Source: an uncultured Aquimarina sp.
GTDB lineage: Bacteria; Bacteroidota; Bacteroidia; Flavobacteriales; Flavobacteriaceae
Reading direction: 5' to 3'
Assembly: GCA_947496355.1 (NCBI GenBank)
Contig: CANMCO010000001.1
Coordinates: forward strand, 496,001-560,000
Length of the DNA: 64,000 bases
Of this stretch, positions 9,051 through 16,559 are shown piece by piece. The translations under genes and the position numbers were made by a program. The notes beneath the pieces were generated by a model. That model was not told the DNA's origin. It was given only the letters and a program-made list of their open reading frames with translations, and searched no databases. Every line of letters begins with the position of its first letter. Within the stretch, counting starts at the first letter, position 1.

Positions 9051-9851
9051 TTAATCTGCTCCTCGTAAAACTAGAAGAGGCAACCTACTTTCAAAATCTT
9101 TTTTTAATACCGTATTTTCTTCCCAAAGCTTAGCAAAAAATCCACGTTTACGTCTAAAAACACATATTAGATCAGGGTGGTTTTCGTTTAAATGTTCCAA
9201 TACTCCTTGAAAAATCGTGGCATTTTCAGAAGATTTATAAGATGAAGCAATCTCATCTAAGTCTTTGTCAAGCTTATAATCTTCGGGTAAAAAATTAGTC
9301 GTTTTTACTTGAAGTAAGTTTATTTTGGCACCAAAAGTACTTAAAATTTCTTTTATAGGAGCCAATGCATTTTTCTTTTTAACGATCCCCGATTTAACCG
9401 CCATGAGTACCTTTTTAATTGGTTTCATCACATAATTTGCAGGAACAATTAATACCGGTATTTCTGTCTTCTTAACCAGACTGCCAGAAGTTTCACCTAG
9501 AAAATGAGGGTCGTTAAGATCACCTTTTTCTGCGCCCAGAACAATTAAATCAATAGAATGTTCTAAATTAAACTTTGGTATGGCTTCAAGCAAATCACCC
9601 TCTAATGGTAATGCAATTACTTCTACTCCTTTTGTATCTAGGCCATGTAATTTTTCTTGGATTGAAGATGATGTAATTTCTTTTAGGGTTTTGTTAACAG
9701 AAGGAAGGCTTCCCGATCTGGGTAATTGTTTAAATACTTCTACAGCATATATTGTGCCTCCAAGTTCTTTTGCCAAATCTATAGCATATTGAAGTAATGA
9801 GATTGAAATCGAATTTTCAGATAATCCAAAAGGAACAAGTATATTCTTCAT
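9051..9851 (-). CDS. Universal stress protein, tandem UspA domains
   Basis: A 266-aa cytoplasmic protein with two UspA-like halves. The first (about 1-140) starts MKNILVPFGLSENS and contains LIVLGAEKGDLNDPHFLGETSGSLVKKTEIPVL, whose glycine-rich phosphate-binding loop is degenerate. The second (about 145-266) starts KKVLMAVKSGI and ends LPLLVLRGAD. Two-domain Usp proteins are common in this phylum and are linked to stress survival. It is transcribed towards the adjacent tRNA-Ala but is probably an independent unit. Confidence 0.88.
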   Translation of the reverse strand: MKNILVPFGLSENSISISLLQYAIDLAKELGGTIYAVEVFKQLPRSGSLPSVNKTLKEITSSSIQEKLHGLDTKGVEVIALPLEGDLLEAIPKFNLEHSIDLIVLGAEKGDLNDPHFLGETSGSLVKKTEIPVLIVPANYVMKPIKKVLMAVKSGIVKKKNALAPIKEILSTFGAKINLLQVKTTNFLPEDYKLDKDLDEIASSYKSSENATIFQGVLEHLNENHPDLICVFRRKRGFFAKLWEENTVLKKDFESRLPLLVLRGAD

Positions 9852-10006
9852 TCCGTAAAGTTGATTTGTGATTAATTAGTAAAAGTACAATTTTATGCCA
9901 ATTGTAAGTTTAAATGTATCAAAAGATATACAACGTGTTTTCTTAAAGTTTATTTAAATATGTACCAGAATTAAATAAGTAGCTATTAACTGCAATATAA
10001 AGTTAG

Positions 10007-10014
10007 TATTTTTG
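10007..10014 (+). promoter_or_regulatory. -7 box for the GNAT/MATE pair
   Basis: TATTTTTG matches the Bacteroidota TAnnTTTG consensus and ends 14 nt before the GNAT start codon. I see no convincing -33 TTG at the usual spacing. Confidence 0.4.
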
Positions 10015-10028
10015 GCCTTTTCCAAAAT

Positions 10029-10529
10029 ATGATTCGTAAAGCATTACTATCTGATCTTGATTCTATTCATAAACTAACCCAAGCATGCGCTAAGGCTATG
10101 ATAGCTAATGGAATTTATCAATGGAATAAACATTATCCAACCAGAGCACGTTTTCAAAAAGATATCGAATTAAAGGAGTTATATATTCTACAAGAAGAGC
10201 ATGTTATTAAAGGAATAGTTGTAGTTACCAATCTAATGGATGAAGAGTATATACCCATTACGTGGTTAACAGAAAACATAGATAATCTATATGTTCATCG
10301 TTTGGCCGTTCATCCAGAGTATTGGGGACAGGGATATGCACAACAATTAATGAATTTTGCTGAAGATTTTGCTAATACCAATGGATACGTATCTGTTCGT
10401 TTAGATACGTTTAGCCAAAATCTACGAAATCAGAAATTTTATGAAACCAGGGGTTACAAACGTTTAGGAGATATTTATTTTCCTAAACAAAGCGAATATC
10501 CGTTCTATTGTTATGAATTAGTTATATGA
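10029..10529 (+). CDS. GNAT family N-acetyltransferase
   Basis: A 166-aa single-domain acetyltransferase that would move an acetyl group from acetyl-CoA to an amine. Beta-strand and CoA-loop motifs are typical: MIRKALLSDLDSIHKLT at the start, LYVHRLAVHPEYWGQGYAQQLM (the Q/R-x-x-G-x-G/A loop) in the middle, and NQKFYETRGYKRLG near the end. The substrate is unknown. Its stop codon overlaps the start of the MATE gene by 4 nt, so the two are translationally coupled. Confidence 0.88.
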   Translation: MIRKALLSDLDSIHKLTQACAKAMIANGIYQWNKHYPTRARFQKDIELKELYILQEEHVIKGIVVVTNLMDEEYIPITWLTENIDNLYVHRLAVHPEYWGQGYAQQLMNFAEDFANTNGYVSVRLDTFSQNLRNQKFYETRGYKRLGDIYFPKQSEYPFYCYELVI

Positions 10530-11860
10530 GTACAGTTATTAATTTTAAAAGCATAAATAAGCTCGCGGTTCCGGCAATTATTTCTGGGATAGCAGAACCA
10601 ATTTTATCCGCTACAGATACTGCAGTAGTTGGTAATATTCCTATTAATGGAACAGAATCTCTTGCAGCTGTTGGTATTGTGGGTACATTTCTGTCTATGT
10701 TAATATGGATCTTGGCTCAGACCAGAAGCGCAATTTCTGCAATCATCTCCCAATATTTAGGAGCAGATAAATTAGATGAGGTGAAAGCGTTACCGGCTCA
10801 AGCCATTGTATTTAATCTAGGATTAAGTATTGTGATATTGTTAACCACTGTTCCTTTTATAGAGCCTATATTTAGATTGTTGAATGCGGAGGGTACCGTT
10901 TTAGAATACTGTATTTCCTACTATCAAATTAGAGTATGGGGTTTTCCGTTGTCGCTTTTTGTTTTTGCAGTTTTTGGGATTTTTAGGGGATTGCAAAACA
11001 CTTTTTGGCCCATGGTTGTTGCTTTAATAGGTGTCGTTGTGAATATTGCTCTTGATTTTGCACTAGTATATGGTATTGAAGGGATTATTACGCCAATGAA
11101 TCTTGAAGGAGCCGCTTGGGCGAGTTTGATAGCACAGGGAATAATGGCCATTTTGGCATTTGTGCTTTTAATAAAAAAGACTGATGTTTCTCTTAGATTA
11201 AGAAAACCTTGGCATCCCGAAATGAACCGGTTTTTGGTAATGAGCGGTAATCTTTTTATACGCTCCCTGGCACTTAATACCACAATTATTCTAGCAGTTC
11301 GAGAGGCAACGGCTTTGGGAACTGATTATATAGCGGCTCATACTATAGCCATGCAATTATGGTTATTTTCAGCATTTTTTATTGATGGTTATGGAAGTGC
11401 AGGAAATATTTTGGGAGGAAAACTATTGGGAGCCAAAGATTATTCAAATTTGATTAAATTATCCAAAAAGGTAACAATTTACGGTATTATTGTGGCTATT
11501 ATTTTGGGTATTGGGGCATTAATAAAACCAGAAATCCTAGGTAGTGTTTTTACAAAGGATCAAAGTGTACTATTAATTTTTTCAGGCTTTTTCTATCTGG
11601 TAGTAATCACATTACCCGTAAATGCAGTTGCATTTGTTGGAGATGGTATTTTTAAGGGCTTAGCTGAAACCGGATATTTAAGAAATGTACTGTTGGGATC
11701 TACCTTTTTAGGATTTCTTCCAACCCTATTAATCGCCCGATACTTTGATTGGGGATTGCATGGGATATGGATCGCTATTACTGTCTGGATGATAGTGCGT
11801 AGCGGTGCACTTGTTGTAAAATTCAGAAACAAATATGTTCCTTTATCTTCCCGAAGTTAG
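10526..11860 (+). CDS. MATE family efflux transporter
   Basis: A 444-aa inner-membrane protein with about twelve hydrophobic segments in two similar halves, as in the DinF/NorM branch of the MATE family. Typical stretches are VPAIISGIAEPILSATDTAVVG in helix 1 and NIALDFALVYG after helix 5. It would export cationic drugs or metabolites driven by Na+ or H+. It overlaps the GNAT gene by 4 nt. The last 18 nt overlap a small ORF on the opposite strand. Confidence 0.9.
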   Translation: MSTVINFKSINKLAVPAIISGIAEPILSATDTAVVGNIPINGTESLAAVGIVGTFLSMLIWILAQTRSAISAIISQYLGADKLDEVKALPAQAIVFNLGLSIVILLTTVPFIEPIFRLLNAEGTVLEYCISYYQIRVWGFPLSLFVFAVFGIFRGLQNTFWPMVVALIGVVVNIALDFALVYGIEGIITPMNLEGAAWASLIAQGIMAILAFVLLIKKTDVSLRLRKPWHPEMNRFLVMSGNLFIRSLALNTTIILAVREATALGTDYIAAHTIAMQLWLFSAFFIDGYGSAGNILGGKLLGAKDYSNLIKLSKKVTIYGIIVAIILGIGALIKPEILGSVFTKDQSVLLIFSGFFYLVVITLPVNAVAFVGDGIFKGLAETGYLRNVLLGSTFLGFLPTLLIARYFDWGLHGIWIAITVWMIVRSGALVVKFRNKYVPLSSRS

Positions 11861-11947
11861 GATTTTTATAACAACTAATAGTGTCAATAAGTACATTGAA
11901 CCCATTACAATTTCTAATCGATATTTTTCAAAATATTTTCTTACCAT
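11843..11947 (-). CDS. Small membrane peptide, 34 aa (copy 1 of a related pair)
   Basis: A short ORF, MVRKYFEKYRLEIVMGSMYL and on to LLTLLVVIKILTSGR: a basic N-terminus, one membrane segment (about residues 13-29) and a short basic tail. It is similar to the 31-aa ORF at 12026-12121 (shared pattern FEK.RL.I followed by a hydrophobic stretch), which argues for real, duplicated genes. A full -33/-7 promoter stands just upstream. Function is unknown; toxin-like or regulatory membrane peptides are possibilities. Its 3' end overlaps the MATE gene convergently. Confidence 0.5.
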   Translation of the reverse strand: MVRKYFEKYRLEIVMGSMYLLTLLVVIKILTSGR

Positions 11948-11952
11948 AGCCC

Positions 11953-11983
11953 CAAATTTAAAAGTAGTGTGTTGATATTCAAA
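11953..11983 (-). promoter_or_regulatory. Promoter of the 34-aa membrane peptide
   Basis: On the minus strand TTTG (11983-11980) and TAAATTTG (11960-11953) are separated by 19 nt, an exact fit to the Bacteroidota -33/-7 promoter. The predicted start site is within a few bases of the ATG at 11947, so the message may be nearly leaderless. Confidence 0.55.
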
Positions 11984-12002
11984 TACGTATGTCTACGTAT
12001 TT
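11981..12002. repeat. Perfect 9-bp inverted repeat, possible operator or terminator
   Basis: AAATACGTA and TACGTATTT flank the four-base loop TGTC. The left arm overlaps the -33 box of the downstream small-peptide promoter, which suits an operator. It could also end transcription of the upstream 31-aa ORF, but no strong T-run follows on the minus strand. Confidence 0.5.
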
Positions 12003-12025
12003 TTGAAATTCGCTCATGATTAATT

Positions 12026-12121
12026 TCAAAAAATAAATAACAACATCATAGACAGGGCATAAATCAATATCAAGATAACCCCTATTCTTAATCTGTTTTT
12101 TTCAAAAAATTGCTCTAACAT
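12026..12121 (-). CDS. Small membrane peptide, 31 aa (copy 2 of a related pair)
   Basis: A short ORF reading MLEQFFEKNRLRIGVILILI and then YALSMMLLFIF, with one membrane helix from about residue 13 to the C-terminus. Its N-terminal FFEKNRLRI parallels YFEKYRLEI in the 34-aa ORF 78 nt downstream, so the two look like a tandem duplication. I see no clear promoter and no known family. Overlooked small membrane peptides are often stress regulators or type I toxins, but nothing here proves either. Confidence 0.45.
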   Translation of the reverse strand: MLEQFFEKNRLRIGVILILIYALSMMLLFIF

Positions 12122-12431
12122 AGGTTTAAAGATAAGAGATGTAGATTATTTAATGCATCAAGATAAATATGTATTTATTATTAGTTTTTAACATTTAATC
12201 CACAAAATTGTTTACATCAACAGCATATAACTGAAGATTAACTATTTTTGGTAAGAAAAATAATACCGGATAATCGTTCCCCATTGATTACCCGGTATCC
12301 CAACTACACTTAATTATAACCCAAGTGTATTTTGTTCGTTTTATGATCGGGGCAAAAATACTACAAGCGTTAACAAGAAGAGTTGTCAAAAACTTATGAT
12401 TTTGAATTTGTTAGCCTAAACAAAATGATAT
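12122..12431. other. Gene-poor stretch with two adjacent hairpins (12263-12329)
   Basis: I see no coding frame of substance here. Two stem-loops stand side by side: TACCGG..ATAATC with GATTAC..CCGGTA (12264-12297) and TACACTT with AAGTGTA (12305-12329), the second followed by TTTTG on the plus strand. The first is followed by a T-rich run on the minus strand, so it may end transcription of the AraC gene. A small RNA is an alternative. Confidence 0.35.
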
Positions 12432-13349
12432 TTATGAAGCTTTGTTAAAACTGGCCGGAGAACAACCGTAGGTTTTTTTAAATAATTTACTGAATGATGG
12501 CAGGTCCGGAAAATCTAAAATATCAGCGATTTCTGAAATGGTAAGATGACCAATCCTTAAATAGTCTTTGGCTCTATCCATCTTTAAACTAATCATGTAT
12601 TGATGTGGTGTTTTACCAAATACATTTTTGAAGGAATTATACAAATGATATTCAGATAGGGCGCAGATTTGAGATAACTCTTCTATGGTAATTTTACGCT
12701 CTACATTGTCATGAATATATTCATAGGCTACCAATAACCTCTTGAGCACCTCAATTTTTGTAGAACTTTTGGTGGCAGTAACCTTGTCGGCCATTAAGTA
12801 GGCTCTAAATTGGTCTTGATATATTGCTTGTAATACTTCTATGGTAAGTTCTTGAGGGTTCAGGAATTTGTAGTTTCCTGTGCAACTCTGCTGATGTATG
12901 GATTTTAATAATCTTCCAGAGGGATAATGATCTGCGGTGTATATTTTTTCTAGAAAAAAAGATTTTTGTTCTATTTTCTCTAATGGTACACTAAGTAGCT
13001 TCTCTTCAGAAGCAAAAGCAAAAAAATTGAATTTTGAAATGAGATCATCCGAAACAGCAAAACTCAAGACATCTATATAATCTTCGCTTTTATTAAAGTA
13101 TTCCCAACCATAACTAGGATTAGAAACGATGAATTTGTTTCCATCAACTTTTACCTTTTTGTTTTTAACAATTAGGTCACCAATACCGTCTTTAAAATAT
13201 ATTACAGTAAGACTGTTTTCATTGTATCCATAATATGGTAACTGCGTTTTGAAACGCATCATAAAATTTTCGTTTCGATTGAATTGAGGAGGGATCGGGC
13301 CTCGTTTTTTAGAAAAGTGATCGTAATACTCGTCTTTATATTCCTGCAT
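12432..13349 (-). CDS. AraC family transcriptional regulator
   Basis: A 305-aa DNA-binding protein. The C-terminal hundred residues form a double helix-turn-helix: ITIEELSQICALSEYHLYNSFKNVFG, then LTISEIADILDFPDLPSFSKLFKKTYGCSPASF. The N-terminal 190 residues resemble a small ligand-sensing or cupin-like domain but I do not recognise the effector. It stands alone and is divergent from the enoyl-CoA hydratase gene across 197 nt, which is the nearest candidate target (inference). Confidence 0.9.
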   Translation of the reverse strand: MQEYKDEYYDHFSKKRGPIPPQFNRNENFMMRFKTQLPYYGYNENSLTVIYFKDGIGDLIVKNKKVKVDGNKFIVSNPSYGWEYFNKSEDYIDVLSFAVSDDLISKFNFFAFASEEKLLSVPLEKIEQKSFFLEKIYTADHYPSGRLLKSIHQQSCTGNYKFLNPQELTIEVLQAIYQDQFRAYLMADKVTATKSSTKIEVLKRLLVAYEYIHDNVERKITIEELSQICALSEYHLYNSFKNVFGKTPHQYMISLKMDRAKDYLRIGHLTISEIADILDFPDLPSFSKLFKKTYGCSPASFNKAS

Positions 13350-13546
13350 AGTTTTGGGGGATAAAATAATCAGAAATTAATAAATATATTTTTGCTAAAG
13401 CATTGATTATAAGGTGCAAATATAATAAAATTTAACTATCTATTAACATTTTTTTAGATAGACTTAGAAGCTCGTTATGCGTATTGATTTCCAAAATTAA
13501 TTCGTTGAACCAAAAGATTACTTAATTTTACCTAAAACACATAACA

Positions 13547-14314
13547 ATGACAACTAATCGATCTAACGGAAGCCTATATGTTCATGAAGAAAGAAATATT
13601 GCCACAATAGAATTTGGTCATCCATCAAGTAATTCTTTCCCATCAGAATTATTAGATCGATTGGCAGGAGCCTTTGATGAATTGTCTGATAATGATGCGG
13701 TGAATGTAATTATTTTAAAATCTGAAGGAGATCGCGCGTTTTGTGCTGGTGCTTCTTTCGATGAGTTAGTGGCCATTACAAATCTTGAAGAAGGCAAGCA
13801 ATTCTTTTCTGGTTTTGCAAATGTAATTAATGCGATGCGCAGATGTAAAAAACCAATAGTTGGTAGAATACAAGGAAAAACTGTTGGTGGCGGAGTAGGG
13901 TTGGCATCTGCATGTGATTATTGCTTGGCTACAGAGTCAGCTTCGGTTAAATTAAGTGAATTAACTATTGGTATTGGACCTTTTGTTATTGAGCCAGCGG
14001 TATCTAGGAAGATTGGTTTAGCAGGTTTTGAAGCCTTGGCCTGGGATGCGTCTCAATGGAAAAACGCATATTGGGCTAAGGAAAAAGGACTGTTTACTAA
14101 GGTTTTTGAAACCATAGAAGAACTAGATAAAGAAGTACAATTATTCGTTGAGAAATTGGCAAGCTATAACCCGAAAGCAACCCAGCAAATGAAAAAAATA
14201 TCATGGAAAGGTACTGATCATTGGGGAGAATTATTATTAGAAAGAGCAGCAATTTCTGGGGAATTGGTGCTTTCAGAATTCACCAAAAAAGCATTGGCAA
14301 AGTTTAAGAAATAA
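13547..14314 (+). CDS. Enoyl-CoA hydratase/isomerase (crotonase) family protein
   Basis: A 255-aa cytoplasmic enzyme of the crotonase fold. The oxyanion-hole segment FCAGASFDEL and the second one GKTVGGGVGLASACDYCLA are clear. The usual first catalytic Glu region reads KLSELTIGIGPFVIEP and a second Glu follows in GLAGFEALAW. That the P-x-x-G-G-T loop is replaced by PFVIEP suggests a substrate or reaction unlike the classical hydratase. It could act in branched-chain or aromatic acyl-CoA breakdown; the neighbours give no pathway. Confidence 0.85.
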   Translation: MTTNRSNGSLYVHEERNIATIEFGHPSSNSFPSELLDRLAGAFDELSDNDAVNVIILKSEGDRAFCAGASFDELVAITNLEEGKQFFSGFANVINAMRRCKKPIVGRIQGKTVGGGVGLASACDYCLATESASVKLSELTIGIGPFVIEPAVSRKIGLAGFEALAWDASQWKNAYWAKEKGLFTKVFETIEELDKEVQLFVEKLASYNPKATQQMKKISWKGTDHWGELLLERAAISGELVLSEFTKKALAKFKK

Positions 14315-14357
14315 ACTTGAATAAATATCTTTATACCAATTAATTAAAAAATAAAAC

Positions 14358-14729
14358 ATGAAATTAGGTGTATTTTCAGTTAGTCTAAGTGTTAAGGATA
14401 TTAATGCTTCAAAATTGTTTTATGAAAAACTTGGGTTTACCATTTTTGGGGGTGATATAGAGAAGAAATACCTTATTATGAAAAATGAAAATTCTATAAT
14501 TGGGCTATTTCAAGGAATGTTTGAGAACAATATTTTAACCTTCAATCCCGGCTGGGATGAAAATGCTAACAAACTTGAATCATTTACCGATGTAAGAGAG
14601 CTACAATCACAACTTAAAAATAAAGGTGTTACTTTAGAAACTGAAGCAGATGAAAACACCTCTGGACCTGCAAGTTTTGTTGTAATTGACCCAGATGGGA
14701 ACCCAATTCTTATTGACCAACATGTTTAA
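14358..14729 (+). CDS. VOC family (glyoxalase-like) protein
   Basis: A 123-aa protein of the vicinal-oxygen-chelate fold, with two beta-alpha-beta-beta-beta modules: FSVSLSVKDINASKLFYEKLGFTIFGG at the start and ASFVVIDPDGNPILIDQHV at the end. Family members include glyoxalase I, dioxygenases and resistance proteins; the function is not resolved here. It follows the crotonase gene by 43 nt and precedes a small hypothetical by 22 nt. Confidence 0.82.
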   Translation: MKLGVFSVSLSVKDINASKLFYEKLGFTIFGGDIEKKYLIMKNENSIIGLFQGMFENNILTFNPGWDENANKLESFTDVRELQSQLKNKGVTLETEADENTSGPASFVVIDPDGNPILIDQHV

Positions 14730-14751
14730 TTTTTTAGGCGAGTAATAAAAA

Positions 14752-15075
14752 ATGTGGGAAAAGAAATTAGAAATATATGATAAGCTAGTAGGCAAATGTC
14801 CGAGGTTTGAAAGAAAAGGCAAAACAATGCCCTACACTTCTGCAAATGGATACATGTTTTCGTTACTAAATAAAGATGGTGAGATTGGAATTAGATTTTC
14901 TAAAGAGGTTCAGCAAAAATATATAGAAGAACTCCAAACCACAATATATAAATCATACGGTGCTGTGATGAAAGGATATATTCTAATTCCGGATAAGATG
15001 TTAGAAGATTTAGATGTATTATCAATTTATCTTAACGAAAGCTATAATTATGTCATGTCTCTTGACCCAAAATAA
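14752..15075 (+). CDS. Small hypothetical protein, possibly TfoX-N-like
   Basis: A 107-aa soluble protein. The stretch MPYTSANGYMFSLLNKDGEIGIRF, followed by SYGAVMKGYILIPDKML, resembles the TfoX/Sxy N-terminal fold, as far as I can judge by eye. TfoX-like proteins in this phylum have no proven competence role. It lies 22 nt after the VOC gene on the same strand and is probably cotranscribed. Confidence 0.65.
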   Translation: MWEKKLEIYDKLVGKCPRFERKGKTMPYTSANGYMFSLLNKDGEIGIRFSKEVQQKYIEELQTTIYKSYGAVMKGYILIPDKMLEDLDVLSIYLNESYNYVMSLDPK

Positions 15076-15089
15076 ATAATAGTAAAATA

Positions 15090-15188
15090 ATGGATATATT
15101 AAACTTTTTAGGTGGTAACGGATTGTTTTTAATTTTAGGAATCATTCTGGTTGTGGTTTACTTTATAAATAAAAGAAAGAGACGGTAA
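15090..15188 (+). CDS. Small single-pass membrane protein, 32 aa
   Basis: The ATG at 15090 opens MDILNFLGGNGLFLILGIIL followed by VVVYFINKRKRR: a membrane helix (about residues 10-26) and a strongly basic cytoplasmic tail, a common design of small bacterial membrane proteins. It begins 14 nt after the previous gene's stop codon. Family and role are unknown. Confidence 0.5.
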   Translation: MDILNFLGGNGLFLILGIILVVVYFINKRKRR

Positions 15189-15195
15189 TGTTCCG

Positions 15196-15203
15196 TAACT
15201 TTG
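15196..15203 (+). promoter_or_regulatory. -7 box upstream of queD
   Basis: TAACTTTG fits the TAnnTTTG consensus and ends 21 nt before the preferred queD start at 15225. No TTG lies at the usual -33 spacing. Confidence 0.4.
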
Positions 15204-15224
15204 CCAAAAAATTTAAAGTTAGTG

Positions 15225-15677
15225 ATGAGTAAAATTCGTATTACTAAACAATTTTCTTTTGAAACAGGCCATGCGCTTTATGGTTATGATGGAAAATGTA
15301 GAAATGTTCATGGACATAGTTATAAATTAAGTGTTACCGTAATCGGAACACCAATTATCGATACATCGCATGTAAAGTTAGGAATGGTTATTGATTTTGG
15401 AGACCTTAAGAAAATCGTGAAAGAAGATATCGAAGATGTTTTTGATCATGCAACCGTATTTAATAAAAATACTCCACACGTAGAACTAGCAAAAGAGTTA
15501 AAGGACAGAGGGCATAATGTAATTTTGGTAGATTATCAACCTACAAGTGAGAATATGGTAATTGATTTTGCAGAAAAGATAAAAACTAGATTACCACAAA
15601 ATATTGAACTGCACTCTCTAAGGCTACAGGAAACCGAAACTTCGTACGCAGAGTGGTACGCAAGTGATAACTCGTAA
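15225..15677 (+). CDS. queD: 6-carboxy-5,6,7,8-tetrahydropterin synthase (QueD/PTPS family)
   Basis: A 150-aa enzyme that would make 6-carboxytetrahydropterin from dihydroneopterin triphosphate for queuosine synthesis. Zinc ligands are His in ETGHAL and both His of VHGHSYKL; the catalytic Cys lies in GKCRNVHGH, and TSENMVIDFAEKI and ETETSYAEW are family signatures. The ATG at 15225 is chosen over an upstream TTG at 15201, since that one would overlap the -7 box. It is followed by lpxH with a 28-nt gap. Confidence 0.9.
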   Translation: MSKIRITKQFSFETGHALYGYDGKCRNVHGHSYKLSVTVIGTPIIDTSHVKLGMVIDFGDLKKIVKEDIEDVFDHATVFNKNTPHVELAKELKDRGHNVILVDYQPTSENMVIDFAEKIKTRLPQNIELHSLRLQETETSYAEWYASDNS

Positions 15678-15705
15678 TGGTTTTCCTATATTTACATTTC
15701 AAATT

Positions 15706-16467
15706 ATGATTATGAATCTTCCTGAAGGGAAAAAAGTATATTTTGCTAGTGATAACCATTTGGGAGCTCCTACTGCAGAGAAGAGTTTTCCTAGAGAACA
15801 GAAATTTGTAAGATGGTTAGATGAGGTAAAAGAAGATGCAGCTGCGATCTTTTTACTTGGCGATCTTTTTGATTTTTGGTTCGAGTATAAAACTGTTGTT
15901 CCTAAAGGTTTTACCAGAACCCTTGGAAAACTTGCAGAAATTACCGATTCTGGAATTCCTGTATATTATTTTGTGGGGAACCATGATCTATGGATGAATG
16001 GATATTTTGAAGAAGAACTAAATATTCCTGTATATCATCAACCGCAGGAGTTTACCTTTAATGACACTACTTTTTTTATTGGTCATGGTGATGGTTTAGG
16101 ACCTGGAGACAAGGGGTATAAGCGAATGAAAAAAGTCTTCACTAATCCTTTTGCAAAGTGGTTATATCGATGGTTGCATCCGGATCTTGGTGTAAAGCTA
16201 GCACAGTATCTTTCTGTTAAAAACAAACTAATTTCGGGAGATGAAGATGTTACTTTTCTTGGAGAAGAAAATGAATGGTTGGTACAATATTGTAAACGAA
16301 AATTAGAGGATAAACATAGAGATCATTTTGTGTTTGGGCATAGACATTTACCCATGGAAATTGAACTAAATAAAGAATCAAGATATACCAATCTTGGGGA
16401 CTGGATTGTGCATTATACGTATGCGGTATTTAATGGAAAAGAGTTGAAATTAGAGAAGTATTCATAA
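15706..16467 (+). CDS. lpxH: UDP-2,3-diacylglucosamine diphosphatase, LpxH family
   Basis: A calcineurin-like phosphoesterase of about 254 aa that cleaves UDP-2,3-diacylglucosamine to lipid X in lipid A synthesis, at the inner face of the inner membrane. Metal motifs are all present: FASDNHLG, LLGDLFDFWFEY, VGNHD, GHGDG and FGHRHLP. Start candidates are ATG 15706 or 15712; a GTG at 15664 would overlap queD and adds no conserved residues. The first motif has Asn in place of the more usual Leu/Val, which should not affect metal binding. Confidence 0.88.
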   Translation: MIMNLPEGKKVYFASDNHLGAPTAEKSFPREQKFVRWLDEVKEDAAAIFLLGDLFDFWFEYKTVVPKGFTRTLGKLAEITDSGIPVYYFVGNHDLWMNGYFEEELNIPVYHQPQEFTFNDTTFFIGHGDGLGPGDKGYKRMKKVFTNPFAKWLYRWLHPDLGVKLAQYLSVKNKLISGDEDVTFLGEENEWLVQYCKRKLEDKHRDHFVFGHRHLPMEIELNKESRYTNLGDWIVHYTYAVFNGKELKLEKYS

Positions 16468-16501
16468 CCTTATTATCATCAAAATATAACTGACAAAAAA
16501 T

Positions 16502-16533
16502 AAAGCGGGTGTGATTTTTTTCACACCCGCTTT
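16502..16533. terminator. Terminator between convergent genes
   Basis: A strong 13-bp stem AAAGCGGGTGTGA / TCACACCCGCTTT with a T6 loop. On the minus strand it is followed by ATTTTTT, so it best serves the secreted-protein gene at 16560. Confidence 0.8.
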
Positions 16534-16559
16534 GCAAATTATACTAATTGTTGATAATC

